Below are positions 1 to 7,095 of a stretch of 10,459 nucleotides of DNA, one piece after another. How positions within the stretch are numbered: position 1 is the stretch's first letter; the number at the start of each line of letters is the position of its first letter. The notes beneath the pieces were generated by a model. The model saw only the letters and a program-made list of their open reading frames with translations, was not told where the DNA came from and did no database searches. The position numbers were made by a program, and so were the translations under genes. Source of the stretch: Nostoc sp. CHAB 5834 (lineage in GTDB: Bacteria > Cyanobacteriota > Cyanobacteriia > Cyanobacteriales > Nostocaceae); assembly GCA_020829485.1 (NCBI GenBank), contig JAIVFU010000169.1, positions 1 to 10,459 on the forward strand. Reading direction: 5' to 3'.

Positions 1-1218
1 CAGGTTGCCGCGCAGGCCGGTGTTGATCTGATAGACATCCGTATTGTTGTTCTGAATACGGGCCCCCACTTCCGACATCCGCCGGTCGAAGTTCAGCGGC
101 AGCGCCGGATTCGGACGCGAGTTGGCATAGGCCAGCAGCGCCGGAGAGTTCTGCACGAAGAAGTTGGTGACCGGGATCGAGATACCCGTCGCCGGGGTCG
201 GTGCCAGCTGCGTGGTGTTACGGCTGTCGGTGTAGAAGACTTCGGCAAAGGCCTCGACGCCCTCGATGACGTCATAGTGGCCCATCAGCGCGATGTTGAA
301 ACGCTCCGACGGCGACTGCAGCAGGTTGACCGGTGCGAAGTCATAGCGGTCGCTGGTCGGGCCCAGGCCGAAATCGTTGTTGAACGGACCGGGGACGCCC
401 GGCGTACGGAACGAGCGGCGGCAGGGGTTGGCCGTGGGGCACCCTGCAGCTGTGAAGTTGTTAGTGCCGAGATTGTTGAGGCCACCATATTCACCGGTGC
501 CCGAACCGCCAGCGGCGCTGGACACGGACCATGGGCGATCCGAGTTGGGCAGGAAGCCGTCGCGATCGGAGTAACCGACGAAGCCGGTGACGTTGCCGCG
601 GTCGTCGGCAAAGTTCGAGCCGAAGGTCATCGATGCGTTGAACTGCTCGCCGTCCCCAAAGCCGGAGATGCCGTACTGGGTGTCGAAGCCGAAGCCTTCG
701 TAGTTGCGCTTGAAGATGAAGTTGACGACGCCAGCCAGGGCGTCAGAGCCGTACACGGCCGACGCACCACCGGTGACCACTTCCACACGCTCGATCAGCG
801 AGGCGGGAATGCTGTTCAGGTCGACGGCGTTGCTCTTGTCATAGGGGATGAAGCGGTGGCCGTTGACCAGCACCAGGGTCCGGCTGGCGCCCAGACCACG
901 CAGATCGACGGTGGCCGAACCGTTCGAAGGGTTGTTCGAGTTCGCGGACAGGCCGGGCACCACCTGCGGCAGTTGGTTCAGGATCTGCTCGACGTTCACG
1001 TCGCCGCGCGCCTGAATCTGCTCGGACGTCACGGTCGAGATCGGGCTGTTGGCGACATAGTCCTGACGAACAATGCGCGAGCCGGTGACGACGACGTCAT
1101 CGAGAGCGGTCGGACCCTCTGCGTCCTGCGCCATGGCCGGCGCAGCGAATGCGAGTGCCGAGGCCCCTGCAATCATGGTCGTCGCCAGCAGGCGGCGGCG
1201 GTTTTGATGAACCTTCAA
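1..1218 (-). CDS. TonB-dependent outer-membrane receptor, N-terminal part (3' end outside window)
   Basis: TonB-dependent receptors import large substrates across the outer membrane using energy from TonB-ExbBD. The visible 406 codons give a signal peptide (basic NRRR at residues 6-9, hydrophobic stretch to about 29, AMA|Q cleavage site near 30). A segment DDVVVTGSRI at 40-49 follows, then a plug domain with DLRGLGASRTLVLVNG (105-120) and ERVEVVTGGASAVYGSDALAG (from 143). The start of the barrel follows, with a cysteine pair at 260 and 266. I chose the TTG at 1216-1218 because a good Shine-Dalgarno (GGGGAG) lies about 7 nt upstream and it places the arginines at the signal-peptide n-region. 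An in-frame ATG at 1260 would add 14 residues but lacks a ribosome site, and the ATG at 1176 would remove the basic region. No N-terminal secretin/STN signalling domain is seen. The substrate cannot be told from this part. Confidence 0.93.
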   Translation of the reverse strand, partial: MKVHQNRRRLLATTMIAGASALAFAAPAMAQDAEGPTALDDVVVTGSRIVRQDYVANSPISTVTSEQIQARGDVNVEQILNQLPQVVPGLSANSNNPSNGSATVDLRGLGASRTLVLVNGHRFIPYDKSNAVDLNSIPASLIERVEVVTGGASAVYGSDALAGVVNFIFKRNYEGFGFDTQYGISGFGDGEQFNASMTFGSNFADDRGNVTGFVGYSDRDGFLPNSDRPWSVSSAAGGSGTGEYGGLNNLGTNNFTAAGCPTANPCRRSFRTPGVPGPFNNDFGLGPTSDRYDFAPVNLLQSPSERFNIALMGHYDVIEGVEAFAEVFYTDSRNTTQLAPTPATGISIPVTNFFVQNSPALLAYANSRPNPALPLNFDRRMSEVGARIQNNNTDVYQINTGLRGNL

Positions 1219-1494
1219 GTCTAGTCTCCCCTCATGGTGCCCGGGAGCAGTGACGCTCATGTTGCGGGACACCGCAGTTGCGTAAATATTGACCTTGCGG
1301 CAGGCCGGAGCCTCGCAATCCCGTGGAGTTAGTCACCGACTCGCCTGTTACGCTAGAAAATTACACCGCCGTAAGGTCACTGTCGGAAAGGTGTCGCATT
1401 CTTGACACGTACCAGTACATGCCAAATGGCTAGCCCTCACAACCCCGGCCTGCGACACTCCCTGGTCCCCAAGCGCCTGCCCACCGAGGAATTC

Positions 1495-2025
1495 ATGGTT
1501 GCCAGAATCTTAAGCGCCGCCGTTTGCTGCAGCTTGCTTGCGATTGGCACGTCCGCTGTATCTCAGGAGCGGTCGAACGCCGCAATGCCGCCGGTCGTCT
1601 CCGATCTGGTGAACTGCCGTGCGATCGCCGCCGCCACCGATCGACTCGCCTGCTTCGACCGCTCGACCGAAAGCCTCCAGACCGTCCTGTCCAGCGGCGA
1701 GCTTCTGGTGGTCGATCGCGCCCAGGCGACAGCGGCGCGGCGACAAGCTTTCGGGTCGACCATGGCCCCCGCCGACATCCTGCAACCCCCGCGACCCGAG
1801 GACCGGATCGACGCCATCGAGACCACCCTGGTCCGCGCCAGCCAAGCCGACGACAACCGCTGGACCTTCGTCCTGGCCGACGGCAGCACCTGGCGACAGA
1901 CGGACACCGACCGCGTTCGTATCGTCAACCGCGAAGGCGAAGCCGTGAGAGTTCGAAGAGGCGCTCTGGGAAGCTATCTTCTCACCGTCGGACGCAGCGG
2001 CGTGGTTCGCGTCAGGAGACAATAG
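1495..2025 (+). CDS. Small exported protein with Cys-RLACFD motif, function unknown
   Basis: A 176-residue protein that I cannot assign to a functional family. Residues 1-23 form a signal peptide (MVARI, hydrophobic core, AVS|Q cleavage), so it is probably periplasmic. The mature N-terminus has NCRAIAAATDRLACFD (40-55), with Cys41 and Cys53. This cysteine-plus-RLACFD pattern is common at the N-terminus of exported proteobacterial proteins, some linked to secretion systems, and the two cysteines may form a disulfide. The C-terminal half (about 105-176) is rich in short strands and Arg/Val and looks like a small beta domain. Start choice: the ATG at 1495 follows GAGGA at about 6 nt and begins a clean signal peptide; a TTG at 1402 is in frame but adds an unlikely 31-residue leader. 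The next gene starts 2 nt after the stop, so both are probably co-transcribed. Confidence 0.85.
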   Translation: MVARILSAAVCCSLLAIGTSAVSQERSNAAMPPVVSDLVNCRAIAAATDRLACFDRSTESLQTVLSSGELLVVDRAQATAARRQAFGSTMAPADILQPPRPEDRIDAIETTLVRASQADDNRWTFVLADGSTWRQTDTDRVRIVNREGEAVRVRRGALGSYLLTVGRSGVVRVRRQ

Positions 2026-2027
2026 TC

Positions 2028-2441
2028 ATGACTCAACTCAACCCCCTCTCCGCCTCGGTCAGCGTCGGTCCGCAACTGCAGCCCTCGCACATGACCGCGC
2101 TGGCCGCCCAGGGCTATGCCAGCGTGATCAACAATCGCCCCGACGGTGAAGAGCCCGGCCAGCCTTCATCATCCGAAATTGAGGCTGCGGCGACGGCGGC
2201 GGGCCTGGCCTATCTGCACGCGCCCATCCGCGGCATGCCTGACGAGCAGACAGTCGCTCAGGTGGCCGAACGGCTGAAAGCCGACACAGAGGGCAACGCT
2301 CGCACGGCCATGTTCTGCCGTTCTGGCATGCGGTCCAGCGCCGCCTGGGCGATGGCGCAGCGGCTGGAGGGTGCCGACGCGGACGATCTGCGCGCCGCCG
2401 CCGCGTCGGCCGGCTACGATCTCGGCCGCCTGCCGCTCTGA
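2028..2441 (+). CDS. TIGR01244/DUF442 family sulfur transferase (Blh-like phosphatase-fold protein)
   Basis: A 137-residue cytoplasmic protein resembling the DUF442/TIGR01244 family, a small tyrosine-phosphatase-fold domain. In some bacteria this domain is fused to an ETHE1-type sulfur dioxygenase domain (Blh proteins) and linked to sulfide detoxification. The visible signature is the phosphate/sulfur-binding loop FCRSGMRSS (residues 96-104), with the catalytic-type Cys97 and the loop Arg102. VINNRPDGEEPGQPS (33-47) and AYLHAPIRG (61-69) match the usual N-terminal family blocks. Length is typical for a stand-alone domain. AGGAGA lies about 10 nt before the ATG, and the upstream exported-protein gene ends 2 nt away, so translation may be coupled. 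The stop is immediately adjacent to the stop of the convergent lipoprotein gene. The substrate is unknown; a protein phosphatase role is a less likely alternative. Confidence 0.85.
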   Translation: MTQLNPLSASVSVGPQLQPSHMTALAAQGYASVINNRPDGEEPGQPSSSEIEAAATAAGLAYLHAPIRGMPDEQTVAQVAERLKADTEGNARTAMFCRSGMRSSAAWAMAQRLEGADADDLRAAAASAGYDLGRLPL

Positions 2442-2588
2442 TCAGCGGACCAGGGCACCGCGCGCCGCATACGACGCAGGTTCGGGCGTGCAGGACGCCA
2501 ACACCAACTGGCTCGCCATGATACACAGCACCGTCACGGCGACGATCTGGAGCCGTTTTGAGACAGTCAGGGCGATGGACAGGGCCAC
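2442..2588 (-). CDS. Putative small lipoprotein (48 residues)
   Basis: A short reading frame starting with GTG at 2586-2588 and ending in TGA at 2442-2444. The product has Lys-Arg near residues 10-12, a hydrophobic stretch (LQIVAVTVLCIMASQLVLAS) and then a lipobox-like LASC, leaving a mature peptide of only about 16 residues starting Cys-Thr-Pro-Glu-Pro. GGAG lies about 8 nt before the GTG. By my count 40 of 48 sense codons end in G or C, as expected for a real gene in this genome. It runs convergently into the DUF442 gene with no gap and is divergent from the metallo-hydrolase gene. Small lipoproteins of this form are often anchored in the inner or outer membrane, but no family is recognised. 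Conservation in relatives would decide whether it is real. Confidence 0.5.
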   Translation of the reverse strand: MALSIALTVSKRLQIVAVTVLCIMASQLVLASCTPEPASYAARGALVR

Positions 2589-2605
2589 GATCAGCGCTCC
2601 GCAAG

Positions 2606-2620
2606 GGGTTTACGAAACCC
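2606..2620. promoter_or_regulatory. Short perfect inverted repeat GGGTTT-acg-AAACCC in divergent intergenic region
   Basis: A 6-bp perfect inverted repeat with a 3-nt centre lies between the divergent small lipoprotein gene (start 2588) and the metallo-hydrolase gene (start 2667). It could be an operator shared by both promoters or a small hairpin in the 5' leader of either transcript. I see no convincing -35/-10 pair next to it. It is short enough to arise by chance. Confidence 0.25.
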
Positions 2621-2666
2621 TAACGCAAGCCCGGTGCCGTTCGGGGTCGCCAGACAGGACCGCCCA

Positions 2667-3569
2667 ATGATCCCGTTCGTCCGCGACTTCGACTTCGCCT
2701 ATGGCCGCTGCGACCGGGTCTCGCCGCTGATCCGGCGTGTGATCGCCAATAACCCCGGTCCGTTCACCTTCACGGGCACCGGCACCTACATCATCGGGCG
2801 GGATGAACCCGGTGCGGGCGTCGCCGTCATCGATCCTGGTCCTATGGACGAGGCCCATCTGGCCGCCCTGCTGGAGGCCGCACGGGGCCAGGTCGTCAGC
2901 CACATCCTGGTCACCCACACCCACCGCGATCACGCCCCCCTGGCGCATCCATTCGCCGAAGCGGTCGGTGCACCGATCCTCGCGGCCCGGCCACCGCTCC
3001 GGACGATCCACGCCTCCGGTTCGCTGGACGAAGACGATGACGACGCCTTCCAGCCCGATGTCGTCCTGACCGGCGGCGAGAAACTGGAGGGGGACGGCTG
3101 GACGCTCGAGACCCTGTTCACGCCCGGCCATGCCTCCAACCACATGGCCTTTGTACTGGAGGACGAGAACGCCCTGTTCTGCGGTGACCACGTCATGGGC
3201 TGGTCCACCACTGTGGTGGCTCCGCCCGATGGCGACATGACCGACTATATGGCCAGTCTGGACACCGTCATCGCGCGGGAGTTCACCACCCTGTGGCCGA
3301 CCCATGGCGCGCCGATCACCGATCCCGCGCCGTTCCTGAAGGCCTACCGCGCCCATCGGCTGGATCGCGAAGCCCAGGTGCTGGCGCAGGTTCAGGCCGG
3401 CCACGCCCGCATCGCCGACATGGTGCCGGTACTCTACGCCGCCGTCGATCCGCGCCTGTGGCCCGCCGCCGGCCTGTCGGTCTGGGCGCATCTGATCGCG
3501 CTGGAAAAGGCTGGGCGCGTTCGCGCTGCCCCTGCCCCTACCATGGACGCGGACTGGACCCCGGTGTGA
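2667..3569 (+). CDS. Metallo-beta-lactamase-fold hydrolase, LACTB2-like
   Basis: A 300-residue cytoplasmic metallo-hydrolase. The binuclear zinc motif THTHRDH (83-89) gives H84, H86, D88 and H89. Further ligands are H155 in TPGHASNH (152-159), D174 in LFCGDH (170-175) and H213 in PTHG (211-214). The region after about 225 (YRAHRLDREAQVL) matches the small C-terminal winged-helix domain of LACTB2/RNase Z-like hydrolases, which is known from nuclease and thioester-hydrolase-like members. Start: the ATG at 2667 follows AGGA at about 8 nt. An in-frame GTG/TTG-type extension to 2634 is less likely because the conserved block begins IPFVRDFDF. The stop lies 3 nt from the stop of the convergent DUF1499 gene. 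The exact substrate (RNA or a small ester/thioester) cannot be predicted. It lies one gene away from the DUF442 protein, a domain elsewhere fused to a different MBL branch (ETHE1). Confidence 0.9.
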   Translation: MIPFVRDFDFAYGRCDRVSPLIRRVIANNPGPFTFTGTGTYIIGRDEPGAGVAVIDPGPMDEAHLAALLEAARGQVVSHILVTHTHRDHAPLAHPFAEAVGAPILAARPPLRTIHASGSLDEDDDDAFQPDVVLTGGEKLEGDGWTLETLFTPGHASNHMAFVLEDENALFCGDHVMGWSTTVVAPPDGDMTDYMASLDTVIAREFTTLWPTHGAPITDPAPFLKAYRAHRLDREAQVLAQVQAGHARIADMVPVLYAAVDPRLWPAAGLSVWAHLIALEKAGRVRAAPAPTMDADWTPV

Positions 3570-3572
3570 ACC

Positions 3573-4268
3573 CTATTCGGCGGTCTGCAAGGCCCGACTG
3601 ATCTCACCCGCCAGACGACAGGCCTCGCCGCCGTGGGAGCGCCCGTCCCGCGCCGCGACACGAATATCGGTCCGACCTGGTCGAATCCGCACCACCGCAT
3701 CGTGTGTGAAGCCGAACCAGAAGCCGGTCCGGTCGCCATCGGCCCGTGCGGCAAAAGCCCCCCTCGCCGTGAACCCCGCCGCCTGCAAGGCCTCATAGGC
3801 TCTCTGTGGCGCGACCTGGCGCATCACCGGCTGGGCCGCCGGACAGGCTTCCGGGCCGATGGCCGAGGCAGGACCGCCCTCCCCGCGTGCCGCCGCGACC
3901 GCCTCCGAAAACCCCGGCCGGTCGTCCGGATTTGTGCTGACATCTTCCGGCAGGCCCTCGGCCAGCCGCGCCTTCTGCCAGGCAATGGCACCCAGGGTCC
4001 CCACCGACACGACAAGGGCCACGATCACATAAAGCCCCAGTCGCTTCAGATCGCGTCGCGCGAGGACCGCCGCCGCCAAGGCCGCCACCACGCCCACAAA
4101 CGCCAGCCACCAAGCCACCTGAAGCGCCAGCCGATCATAGCCCACCGACGCATCCCAGAGCCCCAGCGAGGTCCCGAAAGCGGCAATCAGCAACAGAAAC
4201 GGCGCCGCCAGGGTGACCAGCGTCAGACCCTGAGCCAGCCCCTCATGCTTCGGTCGGGCACGGGCCAT
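3573..4268 (-). CDS. DUF1499 domain membrane protein
   Basis: A 231-residue protein with three predicted membrane helices at about residues 13-33, 48-70 and 76-97, followed by a soluble C-terminal domain. The C-terminal part fits DUF1499: DVSTNPDDRPGF (109-120) followed by TGFWFGFTHDAVVRIRP (181-197) and a terminal Cys-containing helix (EACRLAGEISRAL). Many DUF1499 proteins are short and soluble or lipid-anchored; here the domain has a three-helix membrane anchor. The function of DUF1499 is not established. The ATG at 4266-4268 lies 4 nt after the stop of the acyl-CoA ligase gene, so the two are very likely one transcript. The N-terminus MARARPKHEG is basic, which favours a cytoplasmic N-terminus. 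Confidence 0.85.
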   Translation of the reverse strand: MARARPKHEGLAQGLTLVTLAAPFLLLIAAFGTSLGLWDASVGYDRLALQVAWWLAFVGVVAALAAAVLARRDLKRLGLYVIVALVVSVGTLGAIAWQKARLAEGLPEDVSTNPDDRPGFSEAVAAARGEGGPASAIGPEACPAAQPVMRQVAPQRAYEALQAAGFTARGAFAARADGDRTGFWFGFTHDAVVRIRPGRTDIRVAARDGRSHGGEACRLAGEISRALQTAE

Positions 4269-4272
4269 GCGC

Positions 4273-5901
<1,629 letters not shown>

Positions 5902-5977
5902 CTGCGTCCCTCGCTCTGCGCCTACGACCTGAGGCACTTGGCGGTACGGTAACCGAGGTGAGCGTCGATAAGCAACG

Positions 5978-5990
5978 TGACGCAACGTCA
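5978..5990. promoter_or_regulatory. Candidate operator TGACG-caa-CGTCA upstream of acyl-CoA ligase
   Basis: A perfect 5-bp inverted repeat with a 3-nt centre, 77 nt upstream of the acyl-CoA ligase start. It overlaps a direct repeat of GCAACGT at 5972-5978 and 5982-5988, spaced 10 bp (one helical turn) apart. This arrangement suits binding of a dimeric repressor of the TetR type that often controls fatty-acid genes, but the regulator is not visible here. A separate 6-bp hairpin TCAGCC-tgc-GGCTGA follows at 5988-6002. No clear -35/-10 pair is seen. Confidence 0.3.
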
Positions 5991-6005
5991 GCCTGCGGCT
6001 GATGA

Positions 6006-6034
6006 GGGACTAGGGACTGGGGACTAGGGATTAG
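6006..6034. repeat. Inverted heptamer array, about four units (GGGACTA type)
   Basis: Tandem heptamers in the opposite orientation to the array at 6105-6202: ACTAGGG (6009-6015), ACTGGGG (6016-6022), ACTAGGG (6023-6029) and a partial ATTAG (6030-6034), preceded by GGG. Its reverse complement matches the last four units of the larger array (about 6177 to 6205) with a single mismatch at 6019, which in RNA would be a G-U pair. It sits in the non-coding 5902-6218 gap between the divergent acyl-CoA ligase and uridine kinase genes. It is followed by AAGCGG (6035-6040), which is mirrored by CCGCTT just before the larger array. Confidence 0.9.
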
Positions 6035-6104
6035 AAGCGGCGTCGTGGCCATCCTGTCGGGTAGGTTCGTCTGCAAACATCGATGGACGTGAAGGCCCCG
6101 CTTC

Positions 6105-6202
6105 CCCTAATCCCTAATCCCTAGTCCCTAGTCCCTAATCCCTAATCCCTAGTCCCTAGTCCCTAGTCCCTAGTCCCTAATCCCTAGTCCCTAGTCCCTA
6201 GT
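6105..6202. repeat. Heptanucleotide tandem array (CCCTARt)14
   Basis: Fourteen uninterrupted 7-bp units of CCCTAAT or CCCTAGT with no change in unit length. The order of the variable base is A A G G A A G G G G A G G G, so only one position varies. The array ends 16 nt before the uridine kinase ATG and occupies the place where a leader and ribosome site would normally be. Because it is non-coding, changes in copy number would alter leader length or promoter spacing, not a reading frame. Heptamer arrays of similar composition (CCCCART type) are known in cyanobacteria as short tandemly repeated repetitive sequences; any relationship is unproven. With the inverted array at 6006-6034 and the CCGCTT/AAGCGG pair it could form a large hairpin. 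The remaining parts of the 5902-6218 gap hold the candidate operator at 5978-5990 and no gene. Confidence 0.97.
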
Positions 6203-6218
6203 CCCCGGCGCAGCCCCC

Positions 6219-6866
6219 ATGACCATCCTCATCGCGATCACCGGCGGCTCGGGCTCGGGCAAGAGCACCCTGGCCGAGGCGCTGGTCGCCTCCCTGCCCG
6301 AGGGCACAGCCGTCCTCATGCGCGAGGACAGCTATTATCGCGACGCCGCCAGCCTGCCCGGCTTCGACGCCACCACCTTCGATTTCGACGACGTGACCGC
6401 CCGCGACCACGACCTCATGATCCGCGACCTGCGCGCGCTCAAAGCGGGCCAGGACATTGTGGCCCCGGTCTATTCCTTCATCCACCACGGCCGCGAGCCC
6501 GGCGGCGAGCCCGTTCGGGCCGCCGAGGTCGTGATCGTCGAAGGCACCCATGTGCTGTGCACGCCGGATCTGGTCGATCTGTTCGACATCCGCGTCTTCG
6601 TCGACACCCCCGCCGACATCCGCTTCATCCGCCGCCTGCTGCGCGATCAGAGCGAGCGAGGGCGCACCGCCGATTCCGTCGTCGCCCAGTATCTGGCCAC
6701 GGTCCGCCCCGGCCACGAACGCCTGACCGAGCCCTCGCGGGTCCGTGCCGACTTCATCATCGCCGATGCGACCGCCGCCGTGCGTCTGGAAGACACCCAG
6801 GCGGTCGTACGTCTGGCCGCGCCCGTCCTGGCGCACCCCCTACTGGCGGGGCTGAAGTCGGCTTAA
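6219..6866 (+). CDS. Uridine kinase family P-loop kinase
   Basis: A 215-residue cytoplasmic nucleoside kinase that probably phosphorylates uridine (and cytidine) in pyrimidine salvage. The Walker A loop GGSGSGKS is at 9-16. REDSYYRD (35-42) corresponds to the substrate-site motif of Udk, PVYSF is at 83-87, VEGTHVL (107-113) replaces the usual EGILLL, the lid helix RRLLRDQSERGR is at 138-149, and RPGHERLTEPSR (163-174) matches the RPM..FIEPSK block. Length fits E. coli Udk (213). The usual NYDHPDAFD stretch is replaced by FDFDDVTARDHD (54-65), so substrate range may differ. No Shine-Dalgarno precedes the ATG, only GGCGCAGCCCCC after a heptamer array. The transcript may be leaderless or rely on weak initiation. 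No operon partner is present; a CCGG hairpin element follows. Confidence 0.85.
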   Translation: MTILIAITGGSGSGKSTLAEALVASLPEGTAVLMREDSYYRDAASLPGFDATTFDFDDVTARDHDLMIRDLRALKAGQDIVAPVYSFIHHGREPGGEPVRAAEVVIVEGTHVLCTPDLVDLFDIRVFVDTPADIRFIRRLLRDQSERGRTADSVVAQYLATVRPGHERLTEPSRVRADFIIADATAAVRLEDTQAVVRLAAPVLAHPLLAGLKSA

Positions 6867-6879
6867 CGCAACATGGTAC

Positions 6880-7081
6880 TTGTCATCCCGGCCGCAGCGA
6901 AGCGAAGAGCCGGGACGCATGACGCCGCAGAGGAACCCCTCCCGGAAATCGTCTTCGATTATCCGGGAGACAGCTAGAATGTCCCCAACCTTCTCCCGGA
7001 CAGCCGCTGCGCGTCTTCCGGGAGCGTTCAGAAGGCTGTCTGTGTCCCGGATAATCGCTGCAGCGATTTCCGGGATGACAA
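6880..7081. repeat. 202-bp palindromic intergenic element with four CCGG hairpins
   Basis: The element is bounded by perfect 12-bp inverted ends, TTGTCATCCCGG (6880-6891) and CCGGGATGACAA (7070-7081). Inside are hairpins with a TCCCGG/CCGGGA stem: 6886-6915 (7-bp stem), 6940-6968 (12-bp stem with one bulge, TCTT loop), 6993-7024 (CTCCCGGA/TCCGGGAG, 8 bp) and 7045-7075 (about 15-bp stem with one bulge). The arms 6956-6974 and 7036-7057 also pair with each other apart from a 4-nt insertion. It fills nearly all of the gap between the uridine kinase stop and pdxH stop. It resembles dispersed CCGG palindromes known from Caulobacter relatives. None of the hairpins has a T-run, so they are not classic terminators, though they may protect the 3' ends of both converging transcripts. 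Confidence 0.85.
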
Positions 7082-7095
7082 TCGAGACTTAAACC

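Noticed and set aside
277..1224. Long open frame of 315 codons on the plus strand opposite the TonB-dependent receptor
   Set aside because: It is an antisense shadow of the receptor, with no recognisable domain and a His/Arg/Val-rich composition typical of reverse frames in high-GC DNA.
1338..1342. GACTC (GANTC) CcrM methylation site upstream of the receptor gene
   Set aside because: A single 5-bp match is expected by chance and no CtrA or GcrA context supports regulation.
1402..1407. TTGACA as a -35 promoter element for the exported-protein gene
   Set aside because: No -10-like sequence lies at a usual spacing; the nearest GCTA-type match is about 21 nt away.
6105..6202. Telomere-like repeat or CRISPR array
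   Set aside because: CCCTAAT resembles eukaryotic telomere repeats only by composition and is internal in a bacterial chromosome; CRISPR repeats need unique spacers between 21-48 bp repeats, absent here.
6880..7081. Rho-independent terminator
   Set aside because: Stems are strong but no run of T follows any of them on either strand.
6880..7092. Open frame of 70 codons inside the CCGG element
   Set aside because: It is made of hairpin sequence, has no ribosome site or recognisable protein feature, and overlaps the inverted ends.
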